The notes beneath the pieces were generated by a model. The model saw nothing but the letters and a program-made list of their open reading frames with translations, ran no database searches and was not told the DNA's origin. A DNA stretch of 64,000 bases from Glaciihabitans sp. INWT7. Lineage in GTDB: Bacteria > Actinomycetota > Actinomycetes > Actinomycetales > Microbacteriaceae. Position numbers and translations under genes: made by a program. Position 1 is the first letter of the stretch. Every line of letters begins with the position of its first letter. Below, piece by piece: positions 8,221 through 16,553 of the stretch. The stretch lies in contig NZ_CP043653.1 in the NCBI RefSeq assembly GCF_014217685.1, forward strand, positions 1,182,419 to 1,246,418, given 5' to 3'.

Positions 8221-9738
8221 ATGACCTTTCTCGACTACGCTCCGGCGCCCGAATCGACGGCGATCCTCAACCTCCGCGAGAGCTACGGCCTCTTTATCGA
8301 CGGCGAATTCTCCGAGGGGCACGGGGAGTCGTTCCACACCATCTCCCCGGCGACCGAGCAGAAGATCGCCCGGATCGCGAGCGCGGATGTCTCGGATGTC
8401 GACCGCGCCGTCGCAGCAGCCCGACGCGCCTACAACCGCACCTGGTCGAAGCTCTCGGGTGCCGACCGCGGCAAATACCTGTTCCGGATCGCCCGTCTCG
8501 TGCAGGAGCGGGCGCGCGAACTCGCCGTCGCGGAGAGCCTCGACAACGGAAAGCCGATCAAGGAGTCTCGCGATGTGGACGTGCCGCTCGTCGCCGCGTG
8601 GTTCTTCTACTACGCGGGATGGGCCGACAAGCTCGACTACGCCGGTCTCGGGCCGAATCCCCGCTCGCTCGGCGTGGCCGCGCAGGTGATCCCGTGGAAC
8701 TTCCCGCTCCTGATGCTGGCGTGGAAGATCGCCCCGGCCCTCGCCGCCGGCAACACCGTCGTGATCAAGCCCGCCGAGACCACGCCGCTCACCGCGCTCA
8801 TCTTCGCGGAGATCCTGCAGCAGGCCGATCTGCCGGCCGGAGTCGTGAACATCATCACGGGAGCGGGGGACACCGGTTCCCTGCTGGTGAATCATCCGGA
8901 CGTCAACAAAGTCGCCTTCACCGGATCCACCGCGGTCGGTCGCGCCATCGCCCGTTCCACGGCGGGGTCTGGCAAGAAGCTCACTCTGGAGCTCGGAGGC
9001 AAGGCGGCGAACATCGTGTTCGACGACGCGCCGATGGACCAGGCGATCGAAGGCATCGTCAACGGGATCTTCTTCAACCAGGGCCACGTCTGCTGCGCCG
9101 GGTCGCGCCTCCTCGTTCAGGAGAACGTGAAGGACGAGGTGGTCGATCGGCTCAAGGCGCGACTGTCGACACTGCGGCTCGGTGATCCGCTCGACAAGAA
9201 CACCGACATCGGCGCGATCAATTCCCGCGCCCAGCTCGACCGCATCCGTGAACTCTCCGACATCGGGGAGCAGGAGGGCGCCGAGCGATGGACCGCGGAT
9301 TGCGAGATCCCGAAGAACGGATTCTGGTTCGCGCCGACCATCTTCACCAACGTGTCCACGAGCCACCGCATCGCCCGGGAAGAGGTTTTCGGACCTGTGC
9401 TCAGCGTTCTGAGCTTCCGCACCCCGGCAGAGGCGATCTCGAAGGCGAACAACACACCCTATGGACCCTCTGCCGGCATCTGGAGCTCCAACGGCAGCCG
9501 CGTGCTCGGTGTCGCCGACAAGTTGCGGGCCGGAGTGGTCTGGGCCAACACCTTCAACCAGTTCGATCCGGCCAGCCCCTTCGGCGGGTACAAGGAGTCG
9601 GGCTACGGGCGCGAGGGTGGTCGCCACGGTCTCGCGGCGTACCTGGAGTCGACCGGCTGGGATTCCCCCGGTGGTCGGATAGCGAGCGCCCGTGATCGCG
9701 GCGAGACCTCGTCGAGCAAGAAAGCAGCAATCAAATGA
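8221..9738 (+). CDS. NAD(P)-dependent aldehyde dehydrogenase
   Basis: 505 residues, full length for the superfamily. The glutamate general base is E257 (LTLELGGK), and the catalytic cysteine is C291 in NQGHVCCAGSR by alignment with ALDH2 C302. The N-proximal IPWNFPLLML, the AGNTVVIKPAE cofactor loop and FTGSTAVG are intact. In this operon it most probably oxidises the acetaldehyde released by DeoC to acetate. The stop overlaps the next gene (ATGA), so the two proteins may be made in a fixed ratio and work together. Confidence 0.93.
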   Translation: MTFLDYAPAPESTAILNLRESYGLFIDGEFSEGHGESFHTISPATEQKIARIASADVSDVDRAVAAARRAYNRTWSKLSGADRGKYLFRIARLVQERARELAVAESLDNGKPIKESRDVDVPLVAAWFFYYAGWADKLDYAGLGPNPRSLGVAAQVIPWNFPLLMLAWKIAPALAAGNTVVIKPAETTPLTALIFAEILQQADLPAGVVNIITGAGDTGSLLVNHPDVNKVAFTGSTAVGRAIARSTAGSGKKLTLELGGKAANIVFDDAPMDQAIEGIVNGIFFNQGHVCCAGSRLLVQENVKDEVVDRLKARLSTLRLGDPLDKNTDIGAINSRAQLDRIRELSDIGEQEGAERWTADCEIPKNGFWFAPTIFTNVSTSHRIAREEVFGPVLSVLSFRTPAEAISKANNTPYGPSAGIWSSNGSRVLGVADKLRAGVVWANTFNQFDPASPFGGYKESGYGREGGRHGLAAYLESTGWDSPGGRIASARDRGETSSSKKAAIK

Positions 9739-10601
9739 CCCGCCTCGCCGTACCCAAGACCTACAAGCTGTACATCGGTGGCAAGTTCCCCCGCAGCGAG
9801 TCCGGGCGGGTCTACGAGATCGCCACCACCAAGGGTGAGTTCCTCGCCAACGCGGCACGCGCATCCAGAAAAGATGCCAGGGACGCCGTGGTCGCGGCCC
9901 GCGCCGCGCACTCCGGCTGGGCTGGCGCGACCGGCTACAACCGGGGCCAGGTGCTCTATCGCATCGCCGAGTTGCTCGAGGGTCGTCGTGCCCAGTTCGT
10001 GGACGAGTTGCGCCAGAGCGAGGGTCTGTCCGAAGCGGTGGCCCAGAAGCAGGTGGATACCGCCATCGACGTGTGGGTCTGGTACGCCGGCTGGGCGGAC
10101 AAGTACGTGCAGGTGGCCGGCAACGGCAACCCGGTGAGCGGACCGTATTTCAACATCTCCACCCCCGAGCCGACCGGGGTGGTGGCGATCATCGCCCCGC
10201 AGACGTCGAGCCTGCTCGGGCTCGTCAGCGTCATCGCGCCTGCCCTCGTGAGCGGCAACACGGTGGTGGTGGTCGCGAGCGAGAGAGCTCCTCTCTCGGC
10301 GATCAGCCTGAGTGAGGTGCTCGCGACGAGCGATGTTCCGGGAGGCGTGGTCAACGTGCTGACCGGATCGGCCGCCGAGATCGCCCCGTGGCTCGCGAGC
10401 CACGCCGACGTCAACGCGATCGACCTCGCCGGTGCGGGCGACCTCGCCGGCGAGCTCAGTTGGATCGACCTCCAGATCGCCGGCGCCGAGACGCTGAAGC
10501 GGGTGCTGCCTCCGGAGAGTGGCGTGCCCGCGCCATCCGTCGAGCGCATCACCTTTTTCACGGAGACGAAGACGGTCTGGCACACGAAAGGGATCATCTA
10601 G
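9735..10601 (+). CDS. half-length aldehyde-dehydrogenase-like protein without active site
   Basis: 288 residues against about 480-500 for the family. It aligns with the cofactor-binding half: YKLYIGGKFPRSESG at the start, WAGATGYNRGQVLYRIAELLE, YAGWADKYVQVAGNGNPVSGPYFN, and GVVAIIAPQTSSLLGLVSVIAPALVSGNTVVVVAS. The FTGS loop is replaced by IDLAGAG, and the protein ends before the segment that would hold the catalytic cysteine. No frameshift is apparent and codon use is normal, so it looks like a stable pseudoenzyme. Two-domain ALDH16 proteins also carry a second ALDH-like domain lacking the cysteine, so this may be the split counterpart that caps or stabilises the upstream enzyme. That link is inference. 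Confidence 0.85.
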   Translation: MTRLAVPKTYKLYIGGKFPRSESGRVYEIATTKGEFLANAARASRKDARDAVVAARAAHSGWAGATGYNRGQVLYRIAELLEGRRAQFVDELRQSEGLSEAVAQKQVDTAIDVWVWYAGWADKYVQVAGNGNPVSGPYFNISTPEPTGVVAIIAPQTSSLLGLVSVIAPALVSGNTVVVVASERAPLSAISLSEVLATSDVPGGVVNVLTGSAAEIAPWLASHADVNAIDLAGAGDLAGELSWIDLQIAGAETLKRVLPPESGVPAPSVERITFFTETKTVWHTKGII

Positions 10602-10633
10602 CCGCGGTCGTCACAGGCGACGCGCACTGTCTG

Positions 10634-10677
10634 CCCCCGGTTTGGGGGCGCTTCCGGCGCGGGAGCGCCCCTAGGCT
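10634..10677 (+). promoter_or_regulatory. CCCC/GGGG-box promoter of the CAP-domain gene
   Basis: CCCC-GGTTT-GGGG (10635-10647, within C5 and G5 runs) ends 24 bases before TAGGCT at 10672-10677. Six bases later comes the ATG of the CAP gene, so the transcript is probably leaderless. An overlapping hairpin (GGGGCGCT 10645-10652 with AGCGCCCC 10664-10671) fills the spacer. The same box-to-hexamer distance recurs before the NERD-like genes. Confidence 0.55.
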
Positions 10678-10683
10678 GGGCTG

Positions 10684-11601
10684 ATGGTGCATCGGGGGAT
10701 AGCGGCTGTCCGGCGCGCGGGGGCGATCCTCGCCGTCGTCACTCTCGCGGGATTCGCACTCACCTTTGTTGGTGTGAGCAGCGCCTCCGCCGCCGAGGCC
10801 GACACGATCGCCTCCCTGGTGAACCAGGCCCGGGCGAGCGCAGGACTTCCCGGCCTCATCCACAATCCGGCGATGGATGCCGTGGCGCAGCAGTGGGCGA
10901 ACCAGATGGGTGCCGCCAATTCGATGACCCACAATCCCGACTACAGCACCCAGATCCCCTCCGGCTGGAGTCGGGCCGGCGAGAATGTGGCGATGGGCCA
11001 GCCCACCCCCTCGGCCATGCACACGGCCTGGATGAACTCGCCGGGCCACCGGGCCAACATCCTCGGCGACTTCACCGACATCGGAATCGCGTTCGTGACC
11101 GTGAACGGCACCACCTGGGGTGTGGAGGACTTCGGCAAGTACGCCGGACACGCGGGTGCGCCCGCTCCCGCGGCGGCTCCCGCTCCCGCGGCGAAGGCGG
11201 CAGCAGCGCCGGCTCCCGCCGCTGCACCTGCTCCTGCGCCGGTGAAGGCTCCGGTTGCGGCGGCACCGGCTGCCACTGCGCCGATCGCTGCAAAGCCGAG
11301 CGCTCCAACACCGAGCACAGTCACGCCGGCCGCTGCCGCCCCCGCCACTTCGTCGACGCCGGCTCCCTCCGTCGCATCCACTCCGCAGCCCACCGGGAGC
11401 GCGACAGCGACCGCGGGGCGCGCGCAGGCTCCCTCGTTTGGCAGCCCCGAGTCATTCCTGCTCAGTGCGTCCGATTCCGCGGTTCAGAAGCCCTTCCCGA
11501 TCGGCTATGTCATCGGCGGCATCCTCGTGATCCTCGGCATCGGCGGCGGCATCTACGGCCAGAGGATGCGAATCCGCGGCCGCAAACCACCGGACACCTA
11601 G
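10684..11601 (+). CDS. secreted, membrane-anchored CAP (SCP/PR-1) domain protein
   Basis: 305 residues. A signal peptide covers about 1-37, with a hydrophobic core around AILAVVTLAGFALTFVG and a likely cut after SSASA. The CAP domain runs from about 40 to 153 and has the expected polar cavity residues H83, E100 (GENVA) and H122 (GHRANIL). About 155-250 is an alanine- and proline-rich stalk. A C-terminal hydrophobic helix (about 274-295) and basic tail anchor it in the membrane. CAP proteins of bacteria are poorly understood; nuclease, protease and lipid-binding roles have been proposed. It is a single gene with its own promoter of the box type described for the NERD-like genes. Confidence 0.9.
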   Translation: MVHRGIAAVRRAGAILAVVTLAGFALTFVGVSSASAAEADTIASLVNQARASAGLPGLIHNPAMDAVAQQWANQMGAANSMTHNPDYSTQIPSGWSRAGENVAMGQPTPSAMHTAWMNSPGHRANILGDFTDIGIAFVTVNGTTWGVEDFGKYAGHAGAPAPAAAPAPAAKAAAAPAPAAAPAPAPVKAPVAAAPAATAPIAAKPSAPTPSTVTPAAAAPATSSTPAPSVASTPQPTGSATATAGRAQAPSFGSPESFLLSASDSAVQKPFPIGYVIGGILVILGIGGGIYGQRMRIRGRKPPDT

Positions 11602-11661
11602 CCCGCGCCGAGGGGCCCGTCAACCCGCCGGTGTTTTCTGCGCTTTTCCAGCCTCTCTCCC

Positions 11662-11667
11662 TAGGGT
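11662..11667 (+). promoter_or_regulatory. -10 element for a leaderless transcript
   Basis: TAGGGT is followed by six bases and the ATG at 11674. No ribosome-binding site is visible, so a leaderless message is likely. Confidence 0.45.
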
Positions 11668-11673
11668 TGTGCC

Positions 11674-13182
11674 ATGGCTGAAGCAGCGCAGACCGGCAAG
11701 AGAGTACTCGTCACCGGCGCAACCGGGTATATCGGGGGTCGCCTCGTGCCGCGTCTTCTCGAGGCGGGATATCGCGTGCGGGTGTTTGTGCGCAGTCCTC
11801 TGAAACTCACCGACGTGCCGTGGATCGACGATGTCGAGATCGCGACCGGTGATCTCGCCGACCCGCGCAGTGTGGCCAAGGCAGTCGAGGGCATCGACGT
11901 GCTGTACTACCTCGTGCATTCGATGGGGGCGAAGGGGGAGTTCGAGCAGACAGAACGCTCCGCCGCCACCACCGTCGCCACCGCGGCGAAGGCGGCCGGT
12001 GTCTCGCGCATCGTCTACCTCGGCGGATTGCATCCCGACGGCGAACTCTCCCCCCACCTGCGGTCACGCGCGGAGGTTGGCCGCATCCTGCTCGATTCCG
12101 GAGTGCCGACGGCGGCTCTCCAGGCCGGCGTCGTGATCGGCTCAGGCTCGACCTCGTTCGAGATGGTCCGCCATCTGACCGATGTGCTCCCGTACATGCC
12201 GGCGCCGAAATGGGTGCGCAACTTCATCCAGCCGATCGCGATCCGTGACGTGCTCTACTACCTCGTGGAGTGCGCCGAACTGCCGGACGACGTCAACCGC
12301 AGCTTCGACATCGGCGGGCCCAACGTGCTGCGGTACGGCCAGATGATGAACGGGTACGCGCTCGAGGCCGGACTGAAACAGCGCCCGATCGCGTCCCTTC
12401 CGGTGCTCACGCCGTGGCTGGCCTCTCAGTGGGTCAACCTGGTCACCCCGATCCCGCGAGCCCTCGCCGTGCCGATCATCGCCTCGCTGCAATACGACTG
12501 CGTGGTGCACGAACACGACATCGAGAACTTCATCCCCGACCCCGAGGGTGGTCTCACTCCGTATCGCCGATCAGTGCGGCTGGCGCTCGGCAAGATGAGG
12601 GACGGCGCGGTCGAGACGAGCTGGCAGGATTCCGCCGTGCGGGGTGCGCCGAGCGACCGCCTTCCGAGCGACCCGGAGTGGACCGGTCACACGGTCTACA
12701 CCGACCTGCGCGAGCTCCATTCGACCGCGCCGGCCGATCAGGTCTGGCGCGTGATCGAGGGAATCGGTGGCGACAACGGCTGGTACTCCTTCCCGCTCGC
12801 CTGGGCCGTTCGCGGCTGGATGGACAAGGTGGTCGGAGGAGTCGGTCTGCGACGCGGTCGACGCAACGCCGCCCATCTCAACGCCGGCGACGCCCTCGAC
12901 TTCTGGCGGGTCGAAGAACTCGACCGCGGCCGTTTCCTGAGGTTGCGTGCCGAGATGAAGGTGCCCGGCGGCGCCTGGCTCGAACTGAGTGTGACACCCA
13001 ACGCGGCGAGCGGCGGATCGAACTATCGCCAGCGTGCGGTGTTCTTCCCCCAGGGCCTCGGGGGCCGCCTCTACTGGTTCAGCATCCTGCCGTTCCACGG
13101 CGTGATCTTCGCCGGAATGGCTAGCAAGATCACCCAGACCGCCGAGGCGCAAGTGCTCGCCGATGCCCGAGGCGGTCGGTGA
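11674..13182 (+). CDS. SDR-family NAD(P)-binding protein with C-terminal DUF2867 domain
   Basis: 502 residues in two parts. The first 300 residues are an atypical short-chain dehydrogenase fold, with RVLVTGATGYIGGRLVPRLL as the dinucleotide-binding glycine motif at 9-28 and VLYYLVHSMG and YLGGLHPDGE later. The last 150 residues match the DUF2867 pattern (VWRVIEGIGGDNGWYSFP, LDFWRVEELDRGRFLRLRAEMKVPGGAWLELSV, YWFSILPFHGVIF). This fusion is widespread in actinobacteria. Substrates are not established; a role in quinone or lipid metabolism is sometimes suggested but cannot be shown here. It stands alone with its own leaderless promoter. Confidence 0.88.
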   Translation: MAEAAQTGKRVLVTGATGYIGGRLVPRLLEAGYRVRVFVRSPLKLTDVPWIDDVEIATGDLADPRSVAKAVEGIDVLYYLVHSMGAKGEFEQTERSAATTVATAAKAAGVSRIVYLGGLHPDGELSPHLRSRAEVGRILLDSGVPTAALQAGVVIGSGSTSFEMVRHLTDVLPYMPAPKWVRNFIQPIAIRDVLYYLVECAELPDDVNRSFDIGGPNVLRYGQMMNGYALEAGLKQRPIASLPVLTPWLASQWVNLVTPIPRALAVPIIASLQYDCVVHEHDIENFIPDPEGGLTPYRRSVRLALGKMRDGAVETSWQDSAVRGAPSDRLPSDPEWTGHTVYTDLRELHSTAPADQVWRVIEGIGGDNGWYSFPLAWAVRGWMDKVVGGVGLRRGRRNAAHLNAGDALDFWRVEELDRGRFLRLRAEMKVPGGAWLELSVTPNAASGGSNYRQRAVFFPQGLGGRLYWFSILPFHGVIFAGMASKITQTAEAQVLADARGGR

Positions 13183-13285
13183 CCGGACACGCCGAACGCA
13201 GCGCTTCCCTAGCGTTTCCCAGCACCGGAAGGGATGATGGAAGCGTACGCGCTGCTGATCCGGCGCGACCTTGGGAGGTCACACA

Positions 13286-13879
13286 ATGACTGCAGATACG
13301 GTAGTTTTTCTCGGCGACAGCCTCACACAGGGCGGCGATTGGGCCGGATGGTTTCCTGATCTGACGGCGGTGAATCTCGGGATCGGCGGCAATACGACCG
13401 ATGATGTGCTCGGTCGGCTCGACTCCGTCGTGGAGCTCGACCCCGACGAGATCGTGCTCCTGATCGGCACCAACGACCTGGGGATGCGGCGCAACGTCGA
13501 GAGCCTCGTTCGCAACATCCAGTCCATTCTCGTGCAGCTTCGCCGTGAGCTTCCGGGGTCGAGGATGCTCGTGCAGTCGATCATGCCGCGGGGGCGGGAG
13601 TTCGCCGACCGCATCCGCGACGCGAACATCCACCTGCGCCAGTTCTCGGCGACCGTTCACGCGCAGTTCCTCGACCTCTGGCCGACGATGGCCCTGGAGG
13701 ACGGCGAACTGAACCCGGCGTACTCGGACGACCGGCTGCACCTCAACGACGCGGGATACGAGGCCTGGCTGTCCGAGCTGCGACCCGCACTCGTGCGGCT
13801 GCGCGACCTTCCGCCGATGACCAGCCCGATTCGAGCCATCATGCTCGACGACTACGCGCGTCCCACACCACAGAGCTGA
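13286..13879 (+). CDS. SGNH/GDSL-type hydrolase
   Basis: 197 residues, cytoplasmic (no signal peptide). All SGNH blocks are present: FLGDSLTQGG with the nucleophilic serine, NLGIGGNTTDDVLGRL, LIGTNDLG with the oxyanion asparagine, and DRLHLNDAGY with the Asp-His pair. The family includes lysophospholipase, acyl-esterase and acetylhydrolase activities, which the sequence does not separate. The ATG at 13286 follows GGGAGG with good spacing. A TAGCGT hexamer at 13210-13215 could be the -10. It is convergent with the M20 peptidase gene. Confidence 0.88.
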   Translation: MTADTVVFLGDSLTQGGDWAGWFPDLTAVNLGIGGNTTDDVLGRLDSVVELDPDEIVLLIGTNDLGMRRNVESLVRNIQSILVQLRRELPGSRMLVQSIMPRGREFADRIRDANIHLRQFSATVHAQFLDLWPTMALEDGELNPAYSDDRLHLNDAGYEAWLSELRPALVRLRDLPPMTSPIRAIMLDDYARPTPQS

Positions 13880-13924
13880 GCGAGAGCGATCCAGAGTCGA
13901 CGCGGGAGTTGCCGCGCCTCTTCG

Positions 13925-15250
13925 TCAGAGCCGGCTGATCAGCCGCGTATAGAAGTCGACGCCGCGAAACAGCGTCGACACCTTCATCCGCTCGTCGATC
14001 GCATGCAGCGTGCCGCGCTCCTCCGTCGACATCTCGAAGGGGCTGAAACGGTAGACGAACTCGCTGATTCGCGCGAAGTAGCGGCTGTCGCTGGCGGCCA
14101 TCATCACGTATGGGGTGACGATCGTGCCCGGATAGGTCTGTTCGATGGTCGATCGCACCAATTGCCAAGCGGGACCGCTGGTGGGTGACACCGGGGAGGG
14201 CTCGTTGGGGTGCAGCACGTCGAGGCGTACGAGCGGGTCGTCGATGGACCGCCGCACGTGCTCGACGGCATCCGCCACTGAGGAGTCGATGGCGACCCGG
14301 ATGTTCACGGTAGCCACCGCCCGTTCGGCGAGTGCATTGGCGGCCTGGCTCGCCTGCAACATTGTCACCGCCTGAGTGGTGCGGATCATCGCGCTCGTCT
14401 CCGGCCCGAGGCGCCCGAACAGCACGAGAAGCAGCGGTCTGGTCAGCCAGAGATTCGTGAAGATCCAACGCAGGGGCGAGGAGGCGTGGGCGCCGAGCGT
14501 GCGGATCATCTCGAGGGTGGTCGGCGTGAATCCGGCGCGGAACGGCCGATTGTTGAGGCGCACGATGGCCGCGGCGAGACGTGCGGTCGCGGAAATCCGC
14601 GGCGGGGTGGAGGCATGGCCGCCGTGTTGTTCGACGGTGAGGGTGAGGCTGAGGATGCCCTTCTCGCTCACCCCGACCACCGCGATCGGACCGGACACGC
14701 CGGGGAAGATGTCTTCGACGACGGCACCGCCCTCGTCGATCACGAGCGAAGGACGGATGCCGCGGGACTCGAGGAGGTCGACGATCGCGCGGGCTCCGCT
14801 GCCCTCGGTCTCCTCGTCGTGGCCGAAGCTCAGGTAGATGTCGGCTTCCGGCTGGTGTCCGGCGGTGACCTGAGCCTCGACGCCCTCCAGGATGCAGGCG
14901 AGCGAGCCTTTGTCGTCGAGGGTGCCGCGCCCCCAGATCAGCTGATCGTCGCCCGATCCGACCAGTTCGGCGGCGAAGGGCGGATGGGACCAGCCCTCGT
15001 CCGTCGCCGAGACGACGTCGTAGTGCGCCATGAGCACCGTCGGTGAAGCATCGGTGCGCCCTTTCCAGCGGTACAGCATCGAGTGGCCGCCGACCAGTTC
15101 CCGGCTGAGCGCGGAATGGGTTGCCGGGTAGAGCTCGGGGAGAAGGGCGATGAGGGCGTCGAACGGTGCCCAATCGGTGTCTGCCGGGTCGAGCCTCGAG
15201 ATCGTCGCGAGTCGCACGAGAGCCTGCAGGTTGGCGACGGGATCGGGCAT
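13925..15250 (-). CDS. M20 family metallopeptidase (PM20D1/carboxypeptidase S-like)
   Basis: 441 residues from the ATG at 15250. Zinc ligands and catalytic residues are recognisable: MAHYDVVSA, GRGTLDDKGS (bridging aspartate) and GHDEETEGSGA (catalytic glutamate pair). VEQHGGHASTPPR lies in the dimerisation domain. The overall pattern, including the LYRWKG and HPPFAAEL segments, is closest to the carboxypeptidase S/PM20D1 branch, which hydrolyses peptides or N-acyl amino acids. There is no signal peptide. It is divergent from a small membrane protein, with only 58 bp between the starts. Confidence 0.9.
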   Translation of the reverse strand: MPDPVANLQALVRLATISRLDPADTDWAPFDALIALLPELYPATHSALSRELVGGHSMLYRWKGRTDASPTVLMAHYDVVSATDEGWSHPPFAAELVGSGDDQLIWGRGTLDDKGSLACILEGVEAQVTAGHQPEADIYLSFGHDEETEGSGARAIVDLLESRGIRPSLVIDEGGAVVEDIFPGVSGPIAVVGVSEKGILSLTLTVEQHGGHASTPPRISATARLAAAIVRLNNRPFRAGFTPTTLEMIRTLGAHASSPLRWIFTNLWLTRPLLLVLFGRLGPETSAMIRTTQAVTMLQASQAANALAERAVATVNIRVAIDSSVADAVEHVRRSIDDPLVRLDVLHPNEPSPVSPTSGPAWQLVRSTIEQTYPGTIVTPYVMMAASDSRYFARISEFVYRFSPFEMSTEERGTLHAIDERMKVSTLFRGVDFYTRLISRL

Positions 15251-15308
15251 GGGTCCATCCTGCAACACCGGGCAGGTTCGCGCAGGCCGCCTGCGAGAGA
15301 ATGGACCA

Positions 15309-15677
15309 ATGACCTCGTACCCGACACCCGAATTCCGGCGTCCGGCCCTGGCCCCGGGCATCCTCGGGGCCATCGTGTTGATCGCGGGGCTTGCGCTCCT
15401 GGACAACCCCGGAGGGTATCTGTTCATCAAATTCGGGGTCGCCATTCTCGCGCTGATCATGTGCGTGTTCGCCTGGCAATCCGGGCAGTGGTGGTGGATC
15501 ATCGGGCTCGCCGCCATCGCCGTGGCCTGGAATCCGATCTGGCCATTCGCGCTCAGCGGGCAGATCTGGGTGGCGTCGCAGTTCGTCGCGGCGCTGCTCT
15601 TCGTCGCCACCGGTCTCCAGGTGAAGGTGGTCAATCCCGAGGATCGCAACCGGTCGAAGGCGGGAGCGCGACGCTGA
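15309..15677 (+). CDS. small membrane protein (resembles DUF6804)
   Basis: 122 residues with four hydrophobic stretches at about 14-33, 36-52, 57-75 and 80-104. The tryptophan-rich WQSGQWWWIIGLAAIAVAWNP stretch is a recognisable feature of small actinobacterial membrane proteins of the DUF6804 kind; this family name is from memory. The ATG at 15309 lies six bases behind GAGAAT, a weak -10, so it may be leaderless. A role is not known. Confidence 0.72.
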   Translation: MTSYPTPEFRRPALAPGILGAIVLIAGLALLDNPGGYLFIKFGVAILALIMCVFAWQSGQWWWIIGLAAIAVAWNPIWPFALSGQIWVASQFVAALLFVATGLQVKVVNPEDRNRSKAGARR

Positions 15678-15832
15678 GTCGTGCTCCTCTCGGCGTCGCC
15701 GTTTCATAGCCGGCCCATAGCTGCCTCGGGGCTGATTGGCGGGCGACACCGCGGCCTCGCATAGAGGGCGGCGTCACAGTGGAGCTCGGGGAGAGAAGAA
15801 CCGTTCGCCCCCGGACCCGTCAGGAGAACGTC

Positions 15833-16465
15833 ATGGTCGACACGACCCCCCAGAGCCAGAACCCCGAGGACCAGAACGCCGAGGACCAGAACGCCGAGCA
15901 CCAGAACGCCGAGGACCAGAACGCGGAGCACCAGAACGCCGAGGACCAGAACGCGGAGCACCAGAACCCGCAGGTCGGCCCGTCGCAGACGGTTCCGCTG
16001 TCAGCCGCGCCCGCCGCAGCTGCGCCACTCGCGGTTGAGCCTGCGGCAGTCGTGGTTCCGTCGGCTGAGCCCGCTGCTGTCTCTGCACCGCCGGCACCTC
16101 GGTCGAGACGAGGGCTCGTTCTCGCCGGCACCATCGTGGCGGCGGTCATCGTGGTCGGAGGAATCTTCGGCGGCGGCGTACTCGTCGGCACCTCCGTCGG
16201 CGCGAACCACGGGATCACCGATGCGCGGCAGGGCTCCGCGGGCTTCGACAGCCGAAGCGATCGGCCGGATGGTGCGCCCGCCGGAGTCACGCCCGGAAAC
16301 GTCGCGCCCGGAAACGGCACGCCCGGAAACGGCACGCCCGGAAACGGCACGCCTAGAAACGGCGCGCCCGGAAACGGCACGAAGGCGACACCGCCCTCGG
16401 GTACTCGCCCGGACGGCGGGCCTCGTGGAGGTTCCGACGCGACTCAGGGCTCGTCGAACGGCTAG
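15833..16465 (+). CDS. single-pass membrane protein with two pentapeptide repeat tracts
   Basis: 210 residues, ATG preceded by AGGAG. Residues about 12-46 are seven copies of ED/EH-QNA, an acidic and glutamine-rich tract. A proline/alanine linker follows, then basic RSRR and a hydrophobic helix at about 97-120. The extracytoplasmic C-terminus carries six PGNGT-like repeats and a glycine-rich tail. With the charged residues before the helix and no cleavage site, the N-terminus is probably cytoplasmic. I recognise no domain. The two tracts are encoded by 15-bp tandem repeats, so copy number may vary between strains. Confidence 0.75.
   Translation: MVDTTPQSQNPEDQNAEDQNAEHQNAEDQNAEHQNAEDQNAEHQNPQVGPSQTVPLSAAPAAAAPLAVEPAAVVVPSAEPAAVSAPPAPRSRRGLVLAGTIVAAVIVVGGIFGGGVLVGTSVGANHGITDARQGSAGFDSRSDRPDGAPAGVTPGNVAPGNGTPGNGTPGNGTPRNGAPGNGTKATPPSGTRPDGGPRGGSDATQGSSNG
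15866..15970 (+). repeat. 15-bp minisatellite, seven units
   Basis: Seven head-to-tail copies of GAGGACCAGAACGCC or its variant GAGCACCAGAACGCG, with near-perfect identity, encode the (E)DQNA/(E)HQNA tract. Because the unit is a multiple of three, slippage would alter the length without breaking the frame. Confidence 0.9.
16291..16380 (+). repeat. 15-bp minisatellite, six units
   Basis: Six copies of GCCCGGAAACGGCAC (with small variations in units 1 and 5) encode the PGNGT tract in the outer part of the same protein. Confidence 0.88.
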
Positions 16466-16553
16466 CGCCCGCACAGCTGCTCACCGGCCCCGCCGGTCCT
16501 GCGGCAGGGCGGCGGGGGCCGTCTAGGTCCCCGAGCGCTCCACACGCGCTAAA

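Noticed and set aside
6307-9864. A 3.5-kb open frame on the minus strand, antisense to the regulator-deoC-ALDH genes
   Set aside because: It has no recognisable domain, is rich in Arg, Gly, Asp and Glu, and is explained by the GC-rich codon pattern of the real genes on the plus strand.
10645-10671. GGGGCGCT/AGCGCCCC hairpin as the terminator of the deoC operon
   Set aside because: No T run follows, and the stem overlaps a likely promoter for the CAP gene. It remains possible that it slows transcription.
13839-15749. A 1.9-kb open frame on the minus strand overlapping the M20 peptidase
   Set aside because: Arginine-rich composition and no motif; the M20 frame contains all catalytic residues.
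15866-16380. 15-bp tandem repeats as a CRISPR array
   Set aside because: No spacers, unit too short, and the repeats are inside a reading frame.
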